A DNA stretch of 64,000 nucleotides from NCBI GenBank assembly GCA_033629205.1, contig CM066164.1, positions 25,572,954 through 25,636,953 on the forward strand. The letters are read 5' to 3'. Source of the stretch: Lithocarpus polystachyus (Eukaryota; Streptophyta; Magnoliopsida; Fagales; Fagaceae). Below the pieces are notes generated by a model. That model saw nothing but the letters and a program-made list of their open reading frames with translations, had not been told where the DNA came from and searched no databases. Made by a program: the position numbers and the translations under genes. Numbering within the stretch: position 1 is the stretch's first letter; every line of letters starts with the position of its first letter. Shown here piece by piece: positions 33,228 through 45,000 of this stretch.

Positions 33228-33812
33228 GGGGAATTCTAGCATTTTGCCCTTATTTTTTTTTTTTAATTTAGCAATATGTCCATGTTTTGAAACTATTTAG
33301 GTTCATGCCCCTGTTTTGAAACTCGATTTTAACAAAATCGAGTTTCAATCAAAAATTCAATTGGTTTAAAATTGAGTTATGCCAAATGAAACTTAAAATA
33401 AATAATGATAAAAAAAACTTGCATGGAACTCGAGTTCATAGAGCTCAAGTTCCATACCTATAGCTGCATTCAGGGAGTCCTATAGTGGCGTTTTAAATGG
33501 AACTCGAGCTCCATGAACTCGAGTTCCATGCAAGTTTTTTATTTTATTTTATTTTATTTTAAGTTTGATCGTTCCATACCTATAGCTGCGTTCAGAGAGT
33601 CCTATAGTAGCGTTTTAAATGGAACTCGAGCTCTATGAACTTGAGTTCCATGCAAGTTTTTTTTTTTTTTTTTCTTAAGTTTGATCGCCCTATACTCGAT
33701 TTTCTACAAATTGAGTTTTATATTGAAACTCGATTTTGAGGAAATCGAGTTTCAAAACAGGGACATATTGCTAAATTTTAAAAAAAAATAAGGGCAAAAT
33801 GCTAGAATCCCC
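33228..33812. mobile_element. Foldback element with AACTCGAGTT palindromes
   Basis: The inverted ends are GGGGAATTCTAGCATTTTGC and, from the right, GGGGATTCTAGCATTTTGC. An 8-bp flanking repeat CAAGATAT lies at 33220-33227 and 33813-33820. The interior is built from inverted and direct copies of GGAACTCGAGTTCCATG and GAAACTCGATTT, with two copies of CCATACCTATAGCTGC...GCGTTTTAAATGG. A relative is at 59890-60325. It encodes nothing. Confidence 0.85.
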
Positions 33813-35615
33813 CAAGATATGTTGAGTCTCTCTCTACTTCTAATAGAATGCAAAAAAAGAAAAAAGAAAAAAAGAAAAAAAAGGGACATGATATGATATG
33901 GAGATTTAGTACTAGATTTTGTAATTTTTCAAGGTACAAAATTTTATGATGCACCTATGCAAAAAAAAAAAAAAAAAATTGCAGTGGTGTTGGAGGTGAA
34001 TATGAGTTTAGCATGGCATAAAAAATTAAAAATGTAACGCTCTTGGCTAAACTCATTGATTTAATTATGTTCAGGTTTTATTTCATAACTCTTGCCTTCA
34101 AAGACTATTTCAACATGATTGCGATTATATTGCATTAAACGCTAATTTGTTTGGCTCCAAGTAATGGTGAAAAGGCATGTCTATTTTATTTCATTGTAAT
34201 TTGTTAGGTTCCTCTGTAAATACCACCAAAGTTTGGGTTGTGATGACTGAGAGCGAAGCTGTTGGAAAATATTGGACCAATTCTAGGAATAATGATCGCT
34301 AGCTAACCTAAGAATTTTTAATCCTATGTGATAGGGATACCAAGGGAAGAGATTAAGTTCCATTCACCCAGTAAAATATGATCCAAGTTACAAGTATATA
34401 TATTTAATTTACTTTTCAGTTTCAAATAAATGTTGTTAGGACAACTTTTAATTCAAAATTATTTTGCATGTACTTTAGTTGTTTATTTGGCCTTTTTTTG
34501 TGTTATATTAATACAAAATGAAAATCTTTATTGATCATGCAAATATAGATATTAGTGTACTGGCAGAATTGCATGCATCTTAACATTCACTTGATTAGGA
34601 CCTGCTACAAATTAGAATTGTTCTTAAATTTGTTCTCTGTAGCATGCAGTTAATTACTTTATTTCTAGATTCCTTCACGTCATACTTTTTAGAATTAGCT
34701 AATGACATTTGATCTAGTACAAAATAAATGTTATAAATTTTATGAATAACCACAGTAAGGAAGTCTCTATTGCATGAGGTAAATGTTCTCTCCAATGACT
34801 ACCTTATTAGCTGCAAATTACTACTACTATTATATTGTTGAGTGAAACCAGTTTTTCTTTGGCTGAGATTGTTAAATTACCTAAAGATTATAATATATGC
34901 CAGTTATAAATGGCCATTATAGTTTGCTGCTGCATTCATTAATTTTGTTAATGCTTAAATGATCAAGGATTATAATATATTACAAATAATTGAAGGAGAC
35001 TTAACTTCCACTCATATATGTTTGAGGTCTGTTACCATTCTACAACACTCCCTTATTGTATTTTTGGATTTAATCCTTCCCCAAACCAGTTGTTGGATTA
35101 ATTACTTATCATAATATGTGCATCATTTGTACCCACCTTTAAGTTATTATTTGTAAAAGAATGATTTGAAAAGACTAGGATGGAATTCATAATTAGCGAT
35201 CATATCAAAGCTTTGCAGGGTGTAAAAGCATCTACCCACACTTGGTGAATATTGATAATTACTCAAATTCTTTATATGTCTGTGTAAAATATCTTTACTT
35301 TGTTTTAATACTACCTCGGTCTGGCTTTTATGATTATATTGTTATTCTAAAAACTTTGTTGTTTAGCATTTGATATCAATACTATGCTTGCAACACGGTT
35401 TTTTTTTTGGGTTTGGTTTATTTAAAGGATATGTAACTAAAATCTTTCTTAAATATTCTGTTATTTGTCATTCACAATACAATGTCCAAATAAATTGAAA
35501 GCTAAAATCAAGAATCAGGTTAAGTGGGCAACGATATTTATTACTTTGTTGCTACTTGCTGGTCCTTTTAGTTTTCAAAATCTGTGGTGAATTTGAGAGC
35601 ATGTTTATTTCAAGT

Positions 35616-35693
35616 GGGGATTTCATCTGGTATAGCAGTTGCTACTGCAATAAAGGTGGTAAAAGAAGGCTTGGTGATAGAAAACTCATTGTT
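35616..35693 (+). pseudogene. Cysteine synthase-like exon fragment
   Basis: Translation gives GISSGIAVATAIKV. After a one-base frame change it continues KRRLGDRKLIVV. This follows the conserved GISSGAAxAAA...KR...GKLIVV segment of plant O-acetylserine (thiol) lyases, enzymes that make cysteine from O-acetylserine and sulfide using PLP. An intact GTAAGT splice donor follows at 35694, and my recollection is that members of the family have an intron near there. Other exons were not found nearby. It lies about 1 kb inside a Helitron 3' end, so capture by the Helitron is a reasonable inference. Confidence 0.5.
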
Positions 35694-35850
35694 GTAAGTC
35701 TTATTCCCTTCTTCAAATTAATATGGAATCTCTATTGCATGTTTTTGTATTATGATAGTTAGCTCAAATTAATTTAATCAAGCTTCACTTCAAAATCACT
35801 TTAAATATAAGATGACTTCTTTTTATATTCCTACTAATGGTAACATAGAT

Positions 35851-36090
35851 CTTCAGAAGGTTTTTGATCTACTCTTGGAAATTTCTGAAACTGAAAAGTT
35901 AAACCCAGATTGGATGGTGAAGACAGTTTTCATGTTTAACAATATGGGATTCCATTAGAAAGGGAATAAGATATTTCTGAAGATCGTGTTTTGCATTGCT
36001 AAATGTGGTTTCATCTTTGGAGGATTTAGTTAAGTCAATTCCAAAGCCAGAGGAGTTGATTACCATGATCTAATTGTATTTGATTGATAG
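35851..36090 (+). pseudogene. Unidentified exon-like fragment
   Basis: One frame reads KVFDLLLEISETEKLNPDWM with few stops. After frame changes the sequence reads NVVSSLEDLVKSIPKPEELI up to a TAA near 36070. The composition is clearly less AT-rich and more protein-like than the flanks. I cannot assign a family. It may be a second captured fragment in the Helitron. Confidence 0.3.
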
Positions 36091-36726
36091 CTGTAAAGTC
36101 TTCATTATTAGAAAATAGACATCAAGGATTTATTGCTGTCAGCAGCATGCTTATTGTGATATTATTTGTGAACTTGCTTAGGAGTTAGGAGTGAAGCTAT
36201 ATGTTTTTTTTTTTTTTTTTTTTTTTTGAATCTAAAGAAATAGTTGAGTCTGATTTTAGAACATTGAGTTTCTTAATCAGTCAAGTAACAATCCTCCAAC
36301 TAAATTGGTATATTTTAGTTTCTTCTTCATCATGCAGTTTTGTAGCTTGATAAGAGTACAATTTTTATGTATATTGGTTGTTGAAAGATAATCAATAATT
36401 TATATAAATCTTATCAACTTCTTTGTAAGCTAAACTATTATTTTCTTGCAAGTTAAAATTATCAAAACCCATAATAAAACAATATGTGAAAAAAAATACA
36501 TGCACTTATTAAAAAATAAAATATAAAAAAGAAGTTACACTTATATTGCTTTGGAAACTATATAAATGCTTTTGTTTCATATTATAAATCTTATTTTTAA
36601 TTGTGAATCTAACTATTTATGAGTTTTGAAAAATTAACTTCAAGAAAAAAGTTTGTTTCCCATCGCTTTAAGATTTATATTTTGTTTGCTTTAAAAATCC
36701 CGTGCAATACACGGGTTACAAGCTAG

Positions 36727-37299
36727 TTCACATAGTTATCAAAACTATACACAAATCCAACAAGAAGCTTTTGTGTTATGATCATTAGTGTAATAAAGCT
36801 CAACTTAGGTGTAATATTATACAAATCTCATTGTTGCAATACTTATTACTCAAATTTTGTCTTCTTTCGCAACAAATAGAAGTCATGATGAAGCACGAGT
36901 AACGTTGCAACAACAAACCCACTCCTCCAAACACAATATGTACAGTTGTTTGAACTTTCAAATCTAAACAATTCAAGGGTTTTCAAAAGATGAACAATTC
37001 TCAAGCACAACGTTCATTCCTTTAGCTTATCCCAGTCGCCGAAGCACCGATAAAGCTTCAAAGTTTTCAAACCATTCACTTCGATAATAAGTGGACCAAA
37101 ACTCTACCCTTTTTAAAGATCTTTCAAGCATATCGTTTTAGAGATTACCGTGTTGCTTGCTAGGTATAGTATTTGGTAGCTAAGAAAGTGAACGAATACA
37201 AAAAGAAAATAAAGTAAATTGTTTTTTTTTTAATTCATTTCTTTTGATTTTTTTTCAATTAATTTTTTCAGTTTTTTTAATTTCACAAGGCCTTTTCAT
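36727..37299. other. Intergenic stretch, nothing recognised
   Basis: Mostly unique-looking AT-rich sequence with no reading frame or repeat structure that I could assign. Confidence 0.4.
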
Positions 37300-37553
37300 T
37301 TTCATTAAAATTCTTACGTGGCTTTTTTAATGTTTAATTATTTGATTTTATATTATTATTGTAGCCATGTGTGCACCAACAATGCAAATTGTTTGCCACG
37401 TAGACATTTTCTGTTAGTCCGTTAATGGTAGGGATCAAATTGGTTGTAAGTTGAAAATAATAAAGATCAAATTTACTGTTACCAAAATGCAAGGATTAAA
37501 TTAATTGTGATCCCAATATATAAAAACCAAAATGGTGTTTTTGCCTTCTAGAT
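37300..37553. repeat. Solo terminal arm of the Mutator-like A/B family
   Basis: TTAGTCCGTTAATGGTAGGG through ATCAAATTGGTTGTAAGTTG to CCAAAATGGTGTTTTTGCC aligns with the right arms of copies A and B (7770-8008 and 31405-31666). No matching left arm was found, so this is a remnant of a third copy. Confidence 0.6.
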
Positions 37554-37869
37554 GCCCCATTTTGTTTGGGCCTATACTCGGAGTCCAAGGTCCCAATGAC
37601 GAAGAAAGACTCATTCTTTACTAAAAAGATCAGCACCGTATGTTAAAGCGCAAAAAATAACCCCAAAAGGCCCATTCTATTAGTCCACACACTTTACACA
37701 TTCCAAGCAACAAACGCCGCCCTCCAAAAAGTCATCGTTAGAAGCCCAAAGAGTGCGGTGTTGGCCATCCCCAAGCATCAACAATTGCAAGACACTTAAA
37801 TAAGTTCAATGTGAATTTAAATTCAGAGCAAGCTTCAAATAGATTAAAAATAGATAGTTACAATACACC

Positions 37870-38529
37870 CAGGGCCAACTCAATAATTTTGGGGCCTAAG
37901 TAGAAAATTTTAAGAGGGCTTTTTTATATATTTAAATATTAATTAAATAATATTTTTTAATATTTTTTAATTTTTTTTAAAATTTATTTTTCTTGCTTTT
38001 GAGAAATAAAATTACTAATTAAATTTTGTTTTTAAGTTCTTCTAACATTTCTTTTTCAATTAATAATATGGCTAATTCAGTATACCTTAAATAAGATTTT
38101 TTTTTAATTAGTATGATAAATTATAATAACGTAAAAGAGACTGTTTATGCTAGAGTGGATGGTTTAGTGTCTTACGGAAGTTAGAGCGTGTGGGGCCGTG
38201 GGTCATGTGATTGTGTGTGTTAGTATGTTATGGGCAGTGTGCTACTGGTGCTATCAGCTATGCGTGTAGTGTTGTGTCGTGTATCGTGGAGCTTTTTGTT
38301 TTTGTTTTTGTTTTTGTTTTTTCCTTTTCAATCTTTTGTATTTTAGGATATAATAGGGCCTTTTAATGTATTTTATTGACTAATAAAATGATTTGAAATT
38401 TTTTAATTAAAATATATAGATAAATATTATATATATATATATATATATATATTATACAAGTGGGAGCTTTCTTTTATTTGGGAGTCTTAGGCGATTGCAT
38501 CACTTGCTTCTATGTTTAAGTCGGCCTTG
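37870..38529. mobile_element. hAT-type element with CAGGGCC ends
   Basis: The ends are CAGGGCCAACTCAA and, reversed from the right, CAAGGCCGACTTAAA. The flanks AATACACC (37862-37869) and AATACACT (38530-38537) form an 8-bp duplication with one mismatch. The middle (about 38130-38390) has different composition, with GTGTGTTAGTATG-type sequence and a TTTTTG array ending near AATAAAATG. It may be a later insertion of a retrotransposon 3' end. Confidence 0.65.
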
Positions 38530-38537
38530 AATACACT

Positions 38538-39800
38538 TTACATACATAGCCCTCCAAGCTAAGATACAAACAATGTATCTGAGTCTTCCAAAATTCTATT
38601 AGTTATCAACCCCATGAGTCTTTTCTACACTCTAGCTCTAGATTCACAATTGAGCTCCAATTGCAATTTCCAAGTCTCCTTGATTGTACCGTGGTGGCCA
38701 ATACTTCCCAAGCTCCAATCAACACTTACAACTTAGAGCTAGTGATGGGTTTGATCTCCTTTCTCGAAATTTGGCACGGTGAAAGGGATAAGATAGAGAG
38801 ATAGGTTTGGGTTTTTCTCTAGGGTTTATGGGTTCTCTCTAAATCTTCATATGAAAATTGGGTATCTCAAATTCATGGGAAATGAGAGTGTATAATATTT
38901 GCAGTGAAGGCATGGGTTAGAACAATAGAGAGAAAAGTAACTGAATTATGTTAGGTGAGAAAAGTTTTCTACAACCGAAGAGCGGGGCGGAGTAATTGTC
39001 CAACCATTTTTCAAGTCTTGATTTCGTACCACAAATTACCTCATAGTAATTTCAAAGGAGCGAAATTCTTTAGTCAGCAACTTCAATTTCAGCCCTTGCA
39101 CACTCCACCTCAGTAACTTAATACAACTTAAACACCCACAAAATAAAAGATACAATGAAATTGTAGAATTAATTACAAGAAAATTTGACACAAAATTAGT
39201 CAACAACTAAGAATCTAACACATTGTTTTTCAGAATATTACATATTGGATTTCACCTAATTAAAGGTCCCCACAATTTTTTATTTTTTATTTTTTTGTAT
39301 GAAGGTCCCCACATTTATATGCATTATTATGGATTCACACTGGAAAAGAAAACAAAACGGAATTGAATACTCATATTTATCTATAACTTTATCATCATTC
39401 ATGAATAAGGGTGAACCAATTACCTGTAATACTTTGGCATAAAATTTTTCCCTTGTTAAAGTTCACACTCTCTCTAAATAAATCCCTAAAATTTATTGCT
39501 TTGTAAAGAATGAATCAAATACATAAGGCCTTGTTTCTTATATACAAGAAATCTAGGGAAGAAAGAAGGGAAAAAACAGTAACCAACTAAAATACAACTA
39601 TTTTGTTTAATGATCTATTAGGAGTGAAAGGGGGTAGAGTAGAATAGAATAGAATTGATTCAAAATTAGCTTATTTTCAGTCAACTCTACTCTATTTCTC
39701 TTCTCTCTCCCCTCAATTCAATCGAATTCTAAATGTAGCATCTGCCTTGCTAAACAACTTTGTTTTGTAACATTGTTCTTCTTCTTTAATTTTAACACCC
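38538..39800. other. Intergenic stretch, unassigned
   Basis: The sequence at 38620-38980 is less AT-rich and reminiscent of retrotransposon or gene UTR sequence (GGGTTTTTCTCTAGGGTTTA), but no protein or LTR pair was recognised. The rest is AT-rich. Confidence 0.35.
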
Positions 39801-39810
39801 CCCACATTGG

Positions 39811-40030
39811 ATTCAAGAGGACTTCCTCTTATATAGTAATGGATCTTATTGTTGTACTTTAAAAATACCACATTGTTGTATAATCATTTAGTATTTCAAG
39901 AGGATTTCTTCTTATATATGGATCTCATTGTTGTACTTTAAAATGCTACATTGTTGTATAATTATTTAGTATTTCAAGAGGACTTTCTCTTATTAAGTAT
40001 TAGTAGTATTTCATTGTTATATAAGATAAA
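39811..40030. repeat. Three-unit tandem repeat, about 80 bp period
   Basis: TTCAAGAGGACTTCCTCTTA starts units at about 39812, 39895 and 39973. Each continues with GGATCTCATTGTTGTACTTT and a CATTGTTGTATAATCATTTA-like tract. The third unit is diverged. Confidence 0.75.
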
Positions 40031-40844
40031 AAAAAAAAACCATATTGTTGTAATTTAATAATACTTAATAATTTTTCAAAACATCTGCAATAACATTAAG
40101 GATTTTATATTCAATAAATATATAAATAAATAAAACAATAAGGATCTTTGGACGAAGGATTGACCAAGTGGTTAATAATTTATAATGGTGGGACCTAATT
40201 CTTTGGATCCCTATCACCTATGTACTATTCAAGTACTAGTAGTGGTAGTACAACTACGATCAAGGATTGGCCAAATAGCTCCGCTAGTTTAGTATTAAGA
40301 GGAAAATGCCTAGATAACTACAAAATATCCAAATTTTGTCACAATTCTCCTTACGATGAGTTGCAAGTGGTTTAAAAAAAATTAGCCGTTTATAATTCCA
40401 TTACTTACCGCTTGCTACATAAATAAATTGTTGTAAAAATGATATACTTTTGTGTCACTGGCATTTTTCATATTAGGCTAGTACTCTTACACTAATAGAA
40501 AATTTCTTTTATCGCTGAATCACGCTTTTCTTTATAACGTACAGGTTAAGAGTGGATATATTATGAAGTGAGGGAAAAAAACAAAAAACCGACCTGCAAA
40601 TTGCACATGATGTGATTAATGTGCATTTGGGTTGGCTTAATTGTAGATTCGCTTTTTTATTGAAAGTGGATAAAATTAAGATTATATCTAAGAAAAATAA
40701 TGTTCTAAAAAAAGGTAGATAAGATAAACACAATGTTAGTAAGTGAAAAAATGATGTTAGTGATGAGCTTAAATGAGATTTTTTTTTCTTCCTAATACAA
40801 GATAAAAATTATACTCTAGCCTAATCTAAATATATATGTATGTG
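40031..40844. other. AT-rich spacer
   Basis: No gene, RNA or transposon end was recognised with confidence. The short minus-strand frame near 40510-40730 has no recognisable similarity. Confidence 0.35.
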
Positions 40845-40945
40845 AAGCTTTCTTCTGGAGACTTGAATTCCGACCCTTACCCCCCACACCTCAAAAGCAC
40901 TTATACTTATAAAGTAGTCATCATATCAAGGGTGTGCAATGATGA
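40845..40945 (-). mobile_element. tRNA-derived SINE, minus strand
   Basis: Reverse-complemented, it carries GGTGTGGGGGGTAAGGGT and a B-box-like GGAATTCAAGTCTCC (40857-40871), matching the SINE at 18530-18640. It is truncated or diverged at the tRNA head. Confidence 0.55.
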
Positions 40946-41098
40946 GAATTAGTATAAACTGATCACATCAACAATTTATAAAAATATTGTAAAATAATTT
41001 GTAGCGGTGTAATTACTCCAAAAGATTTTATTTAAAAAATAATATATATATATATATATATATTATTTTAAAGTTAAAGAAGTTAACCAAACATAAAT

Positions 41099-41290
41099 GG
41101 ACAAAACTTATGTACAATACCTTAAGTGTTATTCCTTAAGTGTTATTCCTTAGGTTTCTCTCTTAAGATTCAGTCAAGTGACTACTTAACTAAAAAATAC
41201 ACTTCATTTTCATGAGAAAAAATCCACATGGTAGAATTTCAAAATGAGAACTAAGGAAAATCGCCTAAGTACTGTACCTAAGTCTTTCTC
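41099..41290. mobile_element. MITE family M1, copy 2
   Basis: This 192-bp copy starts GGACAAAACTTATGTACAAT. The perfect 9-bp duplication AACATAAAT lies at 41090-41098 and 41291-41299. Internally it shares TTAAGATTCAGTCAAGTGAC and TTTTCATGAGAAAAAATCCA with the other copies. A short TTAAGTGTTATTCC duplication makes it longer. Confidence 0.9.
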
Positions 41291-41994
41291 AACATAAATT
41301 ACCATGTCAATGTCAACGACAAAAATGATAGAAAATTATATATTTCAGAGAATATAGTGAGTTTTACCGATAAGGATGAAGACTTTTCTATTATTGGCCT
41401 TAAAACATTTTTATTTTTTATTTATTTATTTATTTAAATTTGGTTTAGTAATGTAGTACAAGGTCTGTACTTCAATCTATGTACTACAGAAAAATTAGAA
41501 CGCTATAAATAAAACTCATTGCAGCTCTCACTTCAGTTATCACTTATCAGTTTTCTTTCTTAATGTTGTCTCACTGTCTACACATCCATAGTTTCTGTAG
41601 ATCCTCTTTATAGTGCTGCACTAGATCATTCAGAAAGCTTCTCTTTTTTTCTTTTTTTTTTTTTTTTTTTCAAGGATTTTGCTCTCCTAAAAAGCCATTG
41701 ACCTGAGTGAAGAGCATATTTTTAGCGAACTTTACTCTATATTTTTTCACTTCTCCCCTCAAACTAAACAGACTATATATTTCTAATGGGAAGCTTAGGT
41801 CAACGTGGATCAAAAGGCAAAATTGAATTGAGATGGTATCAAGGTTCATTGTATTGGTAAGATTTTTCCTTCCAACTATTCTTTTCTAACACTATATTTT
41901 GAAATTGAAATTTATAGGCAACAACTCCACTAAGGAGAGTAGTGTTTTCTTGTTTTCTGAAGTATTTTCCCCCCATTCCTACATAATTTGATGT

Positions 41995-42000
<6 letters not shown>
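41291..42000. other. Intergenic stretch with a possible promoter-like segment
   Basis: The segment GCTATAAATAAAACTCATTG near 41502, followed by a CT-rich leader-like tract, looks like a plant TATA box and 5' UTR. It has no credible coding sequence behind it. It might be the detached promoter of the laccase relic about 3 kb downstream, but this is speculation. A T run ends the stretch. Confidence 0.3.
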
Positions 42001-42026
<26 letters not shown>

Positions 42027-42125
42027 CCCCCTCGATTAGGTCAAGATACAAATTGATATTGATGAATGTGAGATTTGAATCTAAATCTGTTATTCGACCA
42101 GAGACTTTACCAGTTGAGCTAATGA
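42001..42125 (-). mobile_element. tRNA-derived SINE with poly-A tail
   Basis: Reverse-complemented, it has an A-box TAGCTCAACTGG (from 42110-42121) and a B-box GATTCAAATCTC (from 42070-42081), the spacing of a tRNA-like head. A tail follows, ending in an A run of about 26 bases (the T run at 42001-42026). It is partly repeated at 42632-42722 by the tandem duplication. Confidence 0.7.
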
Positions 42126-43226
42126 ACTTTACTGTAAGTAATTTATTTTATCAACTGTTGCAATCTAATTCGTGAATTAATCATGCTAATTAATATACTA
42201 TAAGTTTTGCTTCTGCCTATTCTTTAAATTATCGTGTTTTTATTGCTCAATATATTTGATGTTCACATCACATGGTTGAAATTCATTTGAATCCTTCTTC
42301 CAAAACTCAGGATCATTCTTCGAGAGAAGCCATTTTCCTTTCTTGATAAATTACAGATATTTATTTAAAAAATGTGTCCTAGTTGGAAATCTCAAAATCT
42401 TAAATGATTAGGAAATAATAAATTTAATCATATAACATATTTGAACACTCCAATTATGTGTAGGTCTAGAGACTCCCTTAATAAATATGAAATTTTCTAC
42501 ATTTTTTTAAAAAGAGGTAGACTTGTAAAGTTAAGAATATTTCTAGCTCAATTCTAAAAACTTAAGCTTTTTTTTTTGGAGAAACAAACTTAAGCTAAAC
42601 TTAAATAGTAAGTTTAATCGATATTCTCAATCAGGTCAAGATACAAATTGATATTGATGAATGTGAGATTTGAATCTAAATCTATTATTCGGCAAGAGAC
42701 TTTATCAGTTGAGCTAATAATCTTTACTGTAAGTAACTTTATCAACTGTTGCAATCTAATTCGTAAATTAAACATGCTAATATACTATAAGTTTTGCTTT
42801 TGCCTATTCTTTAAATTAACGTGTTTTTATTGCTCAATATAGTTGATGTTCACATCACATGGTTGAAATTCATTTGAATCCTTTTTCCAAAACGAGAGAT
42901 CATTCTTCCAGAGAGGCCATTTTCCTTTCTTGATAAATTACAGATATTTATTTAAAAAATGTGTCCCAGTTGGAAATCTCAAAACCTTAAATGATTAAGA
43001 AATAATAAATTTAATCATATAACATATTTGAACACTCCAATTATGTGTAGGTCTAGACACTCCCTTAATAAATAGGAAATTTTCTAAATTTTTTTAAAAA
43101 GAGGTAGACTTGTAAAGTTAAGAATATTTCTTGCTCAATACCAAAAACTTAAGCTTCTTTTTTTTTTTTTTTTTGGAGAAACAAACTTAAGCTAAACTTA
43201 AATAGTAAGTTTAATCAATATTCTAA
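42036..43226. repeat. 595-bp tandem duplication
   Basis: Units 42036-42630 and 42631-43226 are direct copies, about 95% identical by eye over their whole length, starting at AGGTCAAGATACAAATTG. Each holds the SINE tRNA-like head on the minus strand and an AT-rich remainder including AAGAGGTAGACTTGTAAAG. The differences are small substitutions, a 10-base indel near 42765 and T-run length. Confidence 0.9.
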
Positions 43227-43369
43227 CATTAGTACATTACTTGTTCATTACACAGTCAAAAATCTCTACTATGTTTGCAAAGATAGCTTCAACACGGGAA
43301 CATTCTTATGCTCTTCCCCTTAACTGTTAAAGTCTTCCAAAAAAGAAATAAAAAAAATCCTTTCACCTT

Positions 43370-43442
<73 letters not shown>

Positions 43443-44639
43443 AAAATCAAGTTAATCAAATCGAGGTTAATTTGATGCATTTTAAATACATAATTTAATA
43501 AATAATACTAACTAAAGTTAGATCAATTTCACAATATAAATTATATGTTAAATTGGAAATAAAAAAAAATGCTAAAGATGTTACAAAATGTTCACAATAT
43601 AATGTGATAGTAATCATTATTGAATAACTTTAGTAATATAATTAATGAATGTTTGAATTGCTTTTTTGTAATTGTTGACATGTTCGTTTATAAACTTATG
43701 GTAAAATATGTGATATCCCCTAGCATCAGTATTAAAAAAAGTGCACAACTATTTAAAAAAAATCATATCTATTAATGAATTTTTGGGCCTTTTTATTTTC
43801 TCAAAAAGAAAATAATATTTGGGCCTTCTACAACGGCTAAGAAGCCTCTTTTGTAGGGGTAAATTTTTTTTTTTTTGGTATTGGGGGCCTTGGGCCTAAG
43901 CCTTGGGCCGGCCTACACATGTCCCACGTCCACAAACCTCTATTTTTCTAACCCATATTGGCTAAAAACAGATGGGGCTGCTTTTTTAATAGGTAACGTG
44001 AAAGCTGTGATTAGAAATAGACTGAAATCAACGTCCCAGAAAGTAATTAGGAAAATAAATTAAAAAGATTAGGGCTGTGTTACTGTTTATTACACATATA
44101 AACTTTATGTTAAATTGGAAGATAACAAGCCACGTTATACACACTTATTTTTCTTTACTCGTATTTTGACATTTACACTTTTTTAGAGGGGGCATAGGTG
44201 TTTGAAATTTTGATATAATTGTGTAAATGGTGTTGCTGCTTGAAAAATCCACTTGTGGACGCTACTTACACTATGAACACTTCAAGAAGATCACAAAATA
44301 AAGGGACATTTCTCTCATTGTTCTCTAGTGAGTTGAGTTAGAAAAATTGATTAAACAAAATTTGTCCTTTTATTATTAGTGACGCATTAGTTTGTAAACT
44401 TAATATAATAAAATTTATAATACCCGTAATACTACTCATTCTATTAACTTGAAAAATGGGTTCATGTTTTTATGCTTTTCATTTAAATTTCAAACGCATA
44501 TGAGATTTTCATGCTTAAAAGTCAAAACCTATATGAAAATTAAAGAGTTTAAAATAAAGTTTTATGATTGAAATTCACTGATAATTGCACTTTCTCTAAA
44601 CTTCTATTTTGTTTTCCTTCTTGGGATTTGTGATGGCAG
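43227..44639. other. AT-rich spacer before the laccase relic
   Basis: It contains the CT/CA microsatellite at 43373-43429 and runs of A and T. A short GC-richer block (43880-43930) has GGGCCTTGGGCCTAAGCC. The 3' end should be the intron preceding laccase exon 2, but no exon 1 was recognised. Confidence 0.4.
43373..43429. repeat. (CT)n(CA)n compound microsatellite
   Basis: About fourteen CT units are followed directly by about fourteen CA units, then an A run. Confidence 0.95.
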
Positions 44640-44967
44640 ATGAAGGAGACAAATTACAGAAGACTGTGCAGCACAAAGACTATGTCATCTGTAAATGATA
44701 ATTTCCCTGGACCAACCATTCCAGTTCACAAATGGGATACTGTTTTTGTTAATACACACGATCGTGGAAAATATGGAATTACAATCCATTGGTAATTTCA
44801 AACTTTCTTTCTCTCATATATGTTGGAGGGTTAAACACCATTAACCCAGGTTAAAAGAGTTTTTATTTTTCTGCTTTAACATAGAAAATGCATAATATCA
44901 AGAGTATTGTAAATCAACTAGTAGACATTTGCTAGTGTTTCCAATAAAAAAATCTAGGATTTGAATC

Positions 44968-45000
44968 TTAACCATTCCAGTTCACAATCCATTGGTAATC
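44968..45000 (+). repeat. Partial copy of laccase exon 2 inside its intron
   Basis: ACCATTCCAGTTCACA joined to ATCCATTGGTAAT reproduces two pieces of the exon at 44640-44791, including its splice donor, with about 60 intervening bases missing. It seems to be a local duplication that later lost its middle. Confidence 0.7.

Larger units (their letters stand above)
33821..36726 (+). mobile_element. Helitron 3' terminus (5' end unresolved)
   Basis: The 3' end is clear: the stem CCCGTG-CAATA-CACGGG (36699-36715) is followed by TTACAAGCTAG and a T at 36727, the classical plant Helitron terminus. The final GGGTTACAAGCTAG equals the end of unit 2 in the Helitron array. I could not find the matching 5' TC end, so the span given is an upper bound. 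Within it are an exon-like fragment related to cysteine synthase and another unidentified exon-like stretch. Confidence 0.6.

Noticed and set aside
40151..40215. A tRNA-like GACCAAGTGGTTAA segment
   Set aside because: It resembles an A-box but no B-box at the right spacing or cloverleaf pairing could be supported.
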